From JBQLZQ01 sp052168355 (lineage in GTDB: Bacteria; Pseudomonadota; Alphaproteobacteria; DSM-16000; Inquilinaceae), in the NCBI GenBank assembly GCA_052168355.1, contig JBQLZQ010000061.1, forward strand, positions 1-63,541: DNA of 63,541 bases, in the 5' to 3' direction. The translations under genes were made by a program, and so were the position numbers. Shown here piece by piece: positions 59,886 through 63,541 of this stretch; position 1 is the stretch's first letter, and the number at the start of each line of letters is the position of its first letter. A model generated the notes under the pieces. It was given only the letters and a program-made list of their open reading frames with translations, had not been told where the DNA came from and searched no databases.

Positions 59886-60734
59886 TCAGTGGGCCGTCGC
59901 GCCGGCACCCCACCAATAGACGGAGACAAACAGAAACAGCCATACGACGTCGACGAAATGCCAGTACCAGGCCGCCGCCTCGAAGCCGAAATGGCTGGTC
60001 GGCGTGAAATGGCCCTTGGCGGTCCGCCACCAGCACACCGCCAGGAAGATTGTGCCGATGATCACATGCAGGCCGTGGAAACCGGTGGCCATGTAGAAGA
60101 CCGAGGAATAGATGCCGTCGCGGAACCCGAACGAGGCGTGGCTGTATTCATAGGCCTGAAGGATCGAAAAAAAGATACCCAGCAGCACCGTGATGCCGAG
60201 CGCCTGAGCCGCCTCGGCCTGGTGCCCCTCGCGCAGGGCGTGGTGCGCCCAGGTCACGGTGGTGCCGGACAGAAGCAGCACCAGGGTCATCAGGAACGGC
60301 AGATGAAACGGATCGAAGGTCTGCACGCCCTCCGGCGGCCAAACACCGCCGACCGCCTCCTTCGGGAAGAGACTAGCATCGAAATAGGCCCAGAAGAATG
60401 CCGCGAAAAACATCACCTCGGAGGCGATGAACAGCATCATCCCATAGCGCAGACCGATCTTGACCACGGCGCTGTGAAGACGCTGCACCACCGACTCATC
60501 GATGACGTCGCGCCACCAGCCGACCATGACGGCCAGAACCGCCACGAACCCCACCGCCATCAGCCACCAGGACTCGTAATGCATGAACCGCACGGCGCCC
60601 CAGGCCAGCACGCCGGCGGCCAGGGACCCGAGCAACGGCCACGGGCTGGGATCGACCAGATGGTATGGCTGGGGGATGCCGTCTTCGGCGTCCTGGTGTT
60701 CGTGCCCATGGGCGGTCGCGGTCGTATCGATCAT
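59886..60734 (-). CDS. ctaE: Cytochrome c oxidase subunit III
   Basis: Subunit III stabilises the aa3-type oxidase and its proton uptake. The 282-residue protein has about seven helices. Typical blocks are PYHLVDPSPWPLLGSLAAGV, SEVMFFAAFFWAYFDASLF and FHGLHVIIGTIFLAVCWW, with WHFVDVVWLFLFVSVYW at the C-terminus. The ATG at 60734 overlaps the ctaG stop (ATGA). It is part of ctaD-ctaB-coxF-ctaG-ctaE. Confidence 0.96.
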   Translation of the reverse strand: MIDTTATAHGHEHQDAEDGIPQPYHLVDPSPWPLLGSLAAGVLAWGAVRFMHYESWWLMAVGFVAVLAVMVGWWRDVIDESVVQRLHSAVVKIGLRYGMMLFIASEVMFFAAFFWAYFDASLFPKEAVGGVWPPEGVQTFDPFHLPFLMTLVLLLSGTTVTWAHHALREGHQAEAAQALGITVLLGIFFSILQAYEYSHASFGFRDGIYSSVFYMATGFHGLHVIIGTIFLAVCWWRTAKGHFTPTSHFGFEAAAWYWHFVDVVWLFLFVSVYWWGAGATAH

Positions 60735-61387
60735 GACTTGGTTGGCCCTTCAGCCTTTTCTTCCGGTCCGGCCGGCGCGGCGGGAGCCGGCAGGCTGGAC
60801 TGTTCGATGTCCCGATAATATGCGTCCACCGCGTTGTCCAGCGCTTCGGAGCCGGCGGGGAAGAATGTGTAGGATAGGGTGATGGTGGTGACGTCATCCA
60901 AAGCCGGATCGTCCGCGATCGCGGGATCGACGAAGAAATAGACCGGCATGTCGATGCGCTGGCCCGGCGTCAGCACCTGTTCCTGGAAGCAGAAGCACTG
61001 GATCTTGCTGAAATAGATGCCCGCCTTGGCCGGGTTGACGTTGTAGGTGGCGGTTCCGGCCGTCGGGGTGTCCGACAGGTTCTCGGCGACATAGTTGACC
61101 AGCCCCGACTGTCCGACCAGAACCTCCATCTCCCGCGTTTCGGGCGAAAAGGTCCAGGGCAGGTTTCGATTGGTATCGGCGGTGAACCGCACCCGGATGG
61201 TCCGGTCCAGGACCGTCTCGGCCGCGCCTTCGGCGACCTGGGTGGTGCCGCCAAAGCCAGTGACCTGACAAAACAGCCGGTACAGTGGCACGCTGGCGAA
61301 ACTGAGCCCGACCATCCCGAATACCAGCACCAGCAGCCCGGACAGCATCAGCCCGTTGCGACGCCCCTGCCGGCGCGGGCCGGTCAT
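60731..61387 (-). CDS. ctaG: Cytochrome c oxidase assembly protein CtaG/Cox11
   Basis: A copper chaperone that delivers Cu to the CuB site of subunit I. The 218-residue protein has one N-terminal helix (LMLSGLLVLVFGMVGLSFAS) and a periplasmic domain with the copper motif KIQCFCFQEQ. The IDMPVYFFVDP block and the VPLYRLFCQVTGFGG start are typical. The ATG at 61387 overlaps the stop of the small CoxF-like gene. It is followed directly by ctaE. Confidence 0.95.
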   Translation of the reverse strand: MTGPRRQGRRNGLMLSGLLVLVFGMVGLSFASVPLYRLFCQVTGFGGTTQVAEGAAETVLDRTIRVRFTADTNRNLPWTFSPETREMEVLVGQSGLVNYVAENLSDTPTAGTATYNVNPAKAGIYFSKIQCFCFQEQVLTPGQRIDMPVYFFVDPAIADDPALDDVTTITLSYTFFPAGSEALDNAVDAYYRDIEQSSLPAPAAPAGPEEKAEGPTKS

Positions 61388-61524
61388 TCCGCCACCCCCA
61401 TCTTGACGATGGAGATGACGTAGATCAGCACCACGAACGCCAGCAGCGCCGCCAGCAGGGCCAGGTTCCGGCCGCGAAGCCGGCGTGGCTGACCGTTGTC
61501 TTCATCCCGATCCATGACTGCCAT
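61384..61524 (-). CDS. Small CoxF-like membrane protein
   Basis: A 46-residue protein encoded between ctaB and ctaG. It has a polar start (MAVMDRDEDNGQPRRLRG), one membrane helix (LALLAALLAFVVLIYVISIV) and ends KMGVAE. Its TGA overlaps the ctaG ATG, and it begins 4 bases after the ctaB stop, so it is tightly coupled. Size, position and the KMG ending fit the small CoxF-type proteins of alphaproteobacterial oxidase operons. The start could instead be the ATG at 61515, giving 43 residues. Confidence 0.78.
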   Translation of the reverse strand: MAVMDRDEDNGQPRRLRGRNLALLAALLAFVVLIYVISIVKMGVAE

Positions 61525-61528
61525 TCTA

Positions 61529-62461
61529 CTAAGCCCCGACCACGCGATCGACGATCATCAGGCTGAACAGGGCAAAAAGGTAAAAGATGGAATAGCCGAA
61601 CATGACGCGCGCGGCGCGGTGTCCGGTCGCAACGCCGTCCTCCCGCAGCACGCGCCAAGCGCACAGCACGAACAGAAGGCCAAGAACGGCCGCACCGCCG
61701 GCATAGAAAGCCCCCACGATCCCCGTGGCATAAGGCGCCACGGCCAACGGCAGCAACACCAGGGTGTAGGCCAGCATCTGACGCTTGGTCGCCCGGGCGC
61801 CGGCCACCACCGGCAGCATCGGCACTCCGGCCCGCTGATATTCATCGCTGCGATAAAGGGCCAGGGCCCAGAAATGGGGCGGGGTCCAGAAAAAGATCAG
61901 GGAGAACAAGAGGATGGCCGGCAGGCCGACATCGCCGGTCACCGCCGCCCAGCCAATCATCGGCGGAAAGGCGCCGGCAGCGCCGCCGATCACGATGTTC
62001 TGAGGCGTCAGCCGTTTCAGCCACATCGTGTACACGAACACGTAGAAGAACGAGGCAAAAGCCAGGATCGAGGCCGCCACCCAGTTGATGGCCAGCCCCA
62101 TCACCAGCACGGCCCCGAGGCTGAGCACGACACCGAAACCGAGGGCGGCATCGGGGGCAACAACGCCGCGCGGGATCGGCCTGTCGGCCGTGCGCCGCAT
62201 CACCCTGTCGATGTCACGGTCGTACCACATGTTGATGGCGCCGGATGCGCCGGCGCCGACGGCCAGACACAGGATGGCGGTCGCCGCCAGCACCGGATGC
62301 AGGGTTCCGGGCGCCAGCAGAACACCGACGACGCCGGTGAAGATCACCAGGCTCATCACCCGCGGCTTCAGCAGGGCCAGATAGTCGCGCCACGTCGCCG
62401 CGCCGTATGAAACGGCACGGGGTGCTGCAAAACCCTGGGTGGGCGCCGTTACGTCGATCAT
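61529..62461 (-). CDS. ctaB: Protohaem IX farnesyltransferase (haem O synthase)
   Basis: A UbiA-family prenyltransferase that farnesylates haem b to haem o for the aa3-type oxidase. The 310-residue protein has about nine helices, the allylic diphosphate-binding motif NMWYDRDIDRVMRRTADRP and the second motif region ALYRSDEYQRAGVPMLP. The ATG at 62461 lies 46 bases after ctaD. Its product would be converted to haem a by CtaA, which is not in the window. Confidence 0.96.
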   Translation of the reverse strand: MIDVTAPTQGFAAPRAVSYGAATWRDYLALLKPRVMSLVIFTGVVGVLLAPGTLHPVLAATAILCLAVGAGASGAINMWYDRDIDRVMRRTADRPIPRGVVAPDAALGFGVVLSLGAVLVMGLAINWVAASILAFASFFYVFVYTMWLKRLTPQNIVIGGAAGAFPPMIGWAAVTGDVGLPAILLFSLIFFWTPPHFWALALYRSDEYQRAGVPMLPVVAGARATKRQMLAYTLVLLPLAVAPYATGIVGAFYAGGAAVLGLLFVLCAWRVLREDGVATGHRAARVMFGYSIFYLFALFSLMIVDRVVGA

Positions 62462-62507
62462 CGTCTCTCCGCGCTCAAGGGCGACGAGTCTGGCCGGCGG
62501 CCGGGAT

Positions 62508-63541
62508 CTACTTGATCCGCGGCAACACGCCGAACTGGTGGAAGGGCGGCGGCGAGCTCAAGGTCCATTCCAGGGTCGTCGCCCCCTCGCCCCAGTAATT
62601 GGGAGCAACCTTGCGGCCCCAGCCAATGGTGTAGATGGCGATGACGACGAACAGGAACGAGCCGGCCACCGAGATATAAGCCCCGATTGACGAAACCATG
62701 TTCCAGCCGGCATAGGCATCCGGATAATCCGGGATACGGCGCGGCATGCCGGCCAGACCCAGGAAATGCTGCGGGAAGAACAGCAGGTTGACACCGATGA
62801 AGGTCAACCAGAAATGGACCTTGCCCCAGAATTCCGGGTACTGGCGGCCGCACATCTTGCCGATCCAGTAGTAGAAACCGGCGAAGATGGAGAACACGGC
62901 CCCCAGGCTGAGCACGTAGTGGAAGTGGGCGACCACGTAATAGGTGTCGTGCAGGGCGATATCCATGCCGCCATTGGCCAGCACCACGCCGGTAACGCCG
63001 CCGACGGTGAACAGGAAGATAAAGCCGATGGCCCACAGCATCGGCGTCTTGAACTCGATCGAGCCGCCCCACATGGTGGCGATCCAGCTGAAGATCTTGA
63101 TGCCCGTCGGCACGGCGATGATCATCGTCGCGGCGGTGAAATAGGCGCGGGTATCCACGTCCAGGCCAACCGTGAACATGTGGTGGGCCCACACCACGAA
63201 GCCGACAGCGCCGATCGAAACCATGGCATAGGCCATGCCCAGATAGCCGAACACTGGCTTGCGCGAGAAGGTGGCCACGATGTGGCTGATCATGCCAAAG
63301 CCCGGCAGGATCATGATGTAGACCTCGGGGTGCCCGAAGAACCAGAACAGGTGCTGGAACAGGATCGGGTCGCCGCCGCCGGCCGCGTCGAAGAAGTGGG
63401 TGCCGAAGTTGCGGTCGGTGAGCAGCATGGTGATGGCGCCGCCCAGAACCGGCACGGCCAGCAGCAGCAGGAAGGCCGTCACCAGCATCGACCACACGAA
63501 CAGCGGCATCTTGTGCAGGGTCATGCCCGGCGCGCGCATGT
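62508..63541 (-). CDS. ctaD: Cytochrome c oxidase subunit I (partial, cut by window edge)
   Basis: The C-terminal two thirds of the catalytic subunit of an aa3-type oxidase; the gene continues beyond the right edge, so the first in-window Met (63539) is not its start. Key residues visible include the CuB and haem ligand regions in WFFGHPEVYIMILPGFGM, WAHHMFTVG and HDTYYVVAHFHYVLSLGAVF, and the conserved MRAPGMTLHKMPLFVW block. The stop at 62508 is 46 bases before ctaB. ctaC probably lies just outside the window. Confidence 0.96.
   Translation of the reverse strand, partial: MRAPGMTLHKMPLFVWSMLVTAFLLLLAVPVLGGAITMLLTDRNFGTHFFDAAGGGDPILFQHLFWFFGHPEVYIMILPGFGMISHIVATFSRKPVFGYLGMAYAMVSIGAVGFVVWAHHMFTVGLDVDTRAYFTAATMIIAVPTGIKIFSWIATMWGGSIEFKTPMLWAIGFIFLFTVGGVTGVVLANGGMDIALHDTYYVVAHFHYVLSLGAVFSIFAGFYYWIGKMCGRQYPEFWGKVHFWLTFIGVNLLFFPQHFLGLAGMPRRIPDYPDAYAGWNMVSSIGAYISVAGSFLFVVIAIYTIGWGRKVAPNYWGEGATTLEWTLSSPPPFHQFGVLPRIK

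Noticed and set aside
1..63541. CRISPR arrays, prophage, insertion sequences, rRNA or a replication origin
   Set aside because: I looked for regularly spaced repeats, transposase or integrase motifs, structural phage genes and DnaA-box clusters and saw none.

Overview
The window is a high-GC, tightly packed stretch of bacterial chromosome that reads as an alphaproteobacterium, probably of the Rhodospirillales type. This is inferred from four things. The F0 genes are split off as atpI-B-E-F'-F. A cell-cycle-type GANTC methylase follows rnhB. The ubiquinol:cytochrome c and aa3-oxidase modules are of alphaproteobacterial type, and glycine dehydrogenase is split in two (gcvPA/gcvPB). I see no transposase, integrase, phage module, CRISPR array or rRNA. 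No gap without a gene exceeds 300 bases; the largest are about 110 to 175 bases (around 15548-15693, 27598-27766, 45131-45244 and 46124-46296).

Layout. 1-2.8 kb: cytochrome bc1 operon petA-petB-petC (minus strand). 2.9-5.6 kb: trmL, hemF and a tandem pair of related exported proteins of unknown function. 5.6-8.4 kb: minus-strand operon DUF1285, NUDIX hydrolase, DUF6111, CCA-adding enzyme. 8.4-15.2 kb: a MoxR ATPase, DUF58, DUF4159, membrane-protein operon. 15.3-18.7 kb: a small membrane protein, a zinc-ribbon methyltransferase, tRNA-Gln(TTG) and a PodJ-like Sel1/peptidoglycan-binding protein. 18.7-23.1 kb: ispE, a TPR protein and ETF:ubiquinone oxidoreductase. 23.2-30.1 kb: a UDG-family protein, soluble lytic transglycosylase, moaB-like gene, a radical SAM protein behind a candidate LexA box, rnhB, ccrM and a folB-like gene. 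30.1-34.2 kb: an MFS transporter divergent from an HxlR regulator, mutY, DUF721 and a DsbA-like thiol oxidoreductase. 34.2-40.4 kb: smc and the F0 ATP synthase genes. 40.4-45.2 kb: gcvT-H-PA-PB under a tandem glycine riboswitch. 45.2-46.1 kb: one AT-rich gene that looks acquired. 46.3-50.4 kb: a lipoprotein, ispH, a lysine-2,3-aminomutase-like gene, thrB and rnhA. 50.5-53.8 kb: peroxiredoxin, DsbD-like reductase and yqgE. 53.9-63.5 kb: one long minus-strand run ctaD (cut by the window edge), ctaB, a small CoxF-like gene, ctaG, ctaE, DUF983, surf1, an M32 carboxypeptidase, thrC, an M16 peptidase and a GNAT acetyltransferase.

How it fits together. Most of the window is aerobic energy metabolism (bc1, aa3 oxidase with its haem and copper assembly factors, ATP synthase F0, ETF-QO) and housekeeping DNA and RNA enzymes. 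Threonine synthesis (thrB, thrC) and isoprenoid synthesis (ispE, ispH) are scattered among these. No gene cluster stands out as a wholly new system. The items most worth following are regulatory: a GTTC-N7-GTTC LexA-type box before the radical SAM gene, paired GANTC sites at the ccrM start, a possible Shine-Dalgarno-sequestering platform after the glycine riboswitch, and two candidate operators. Among proteins, the tandem exported paralogues and the AT-rich orphan are the least explained.
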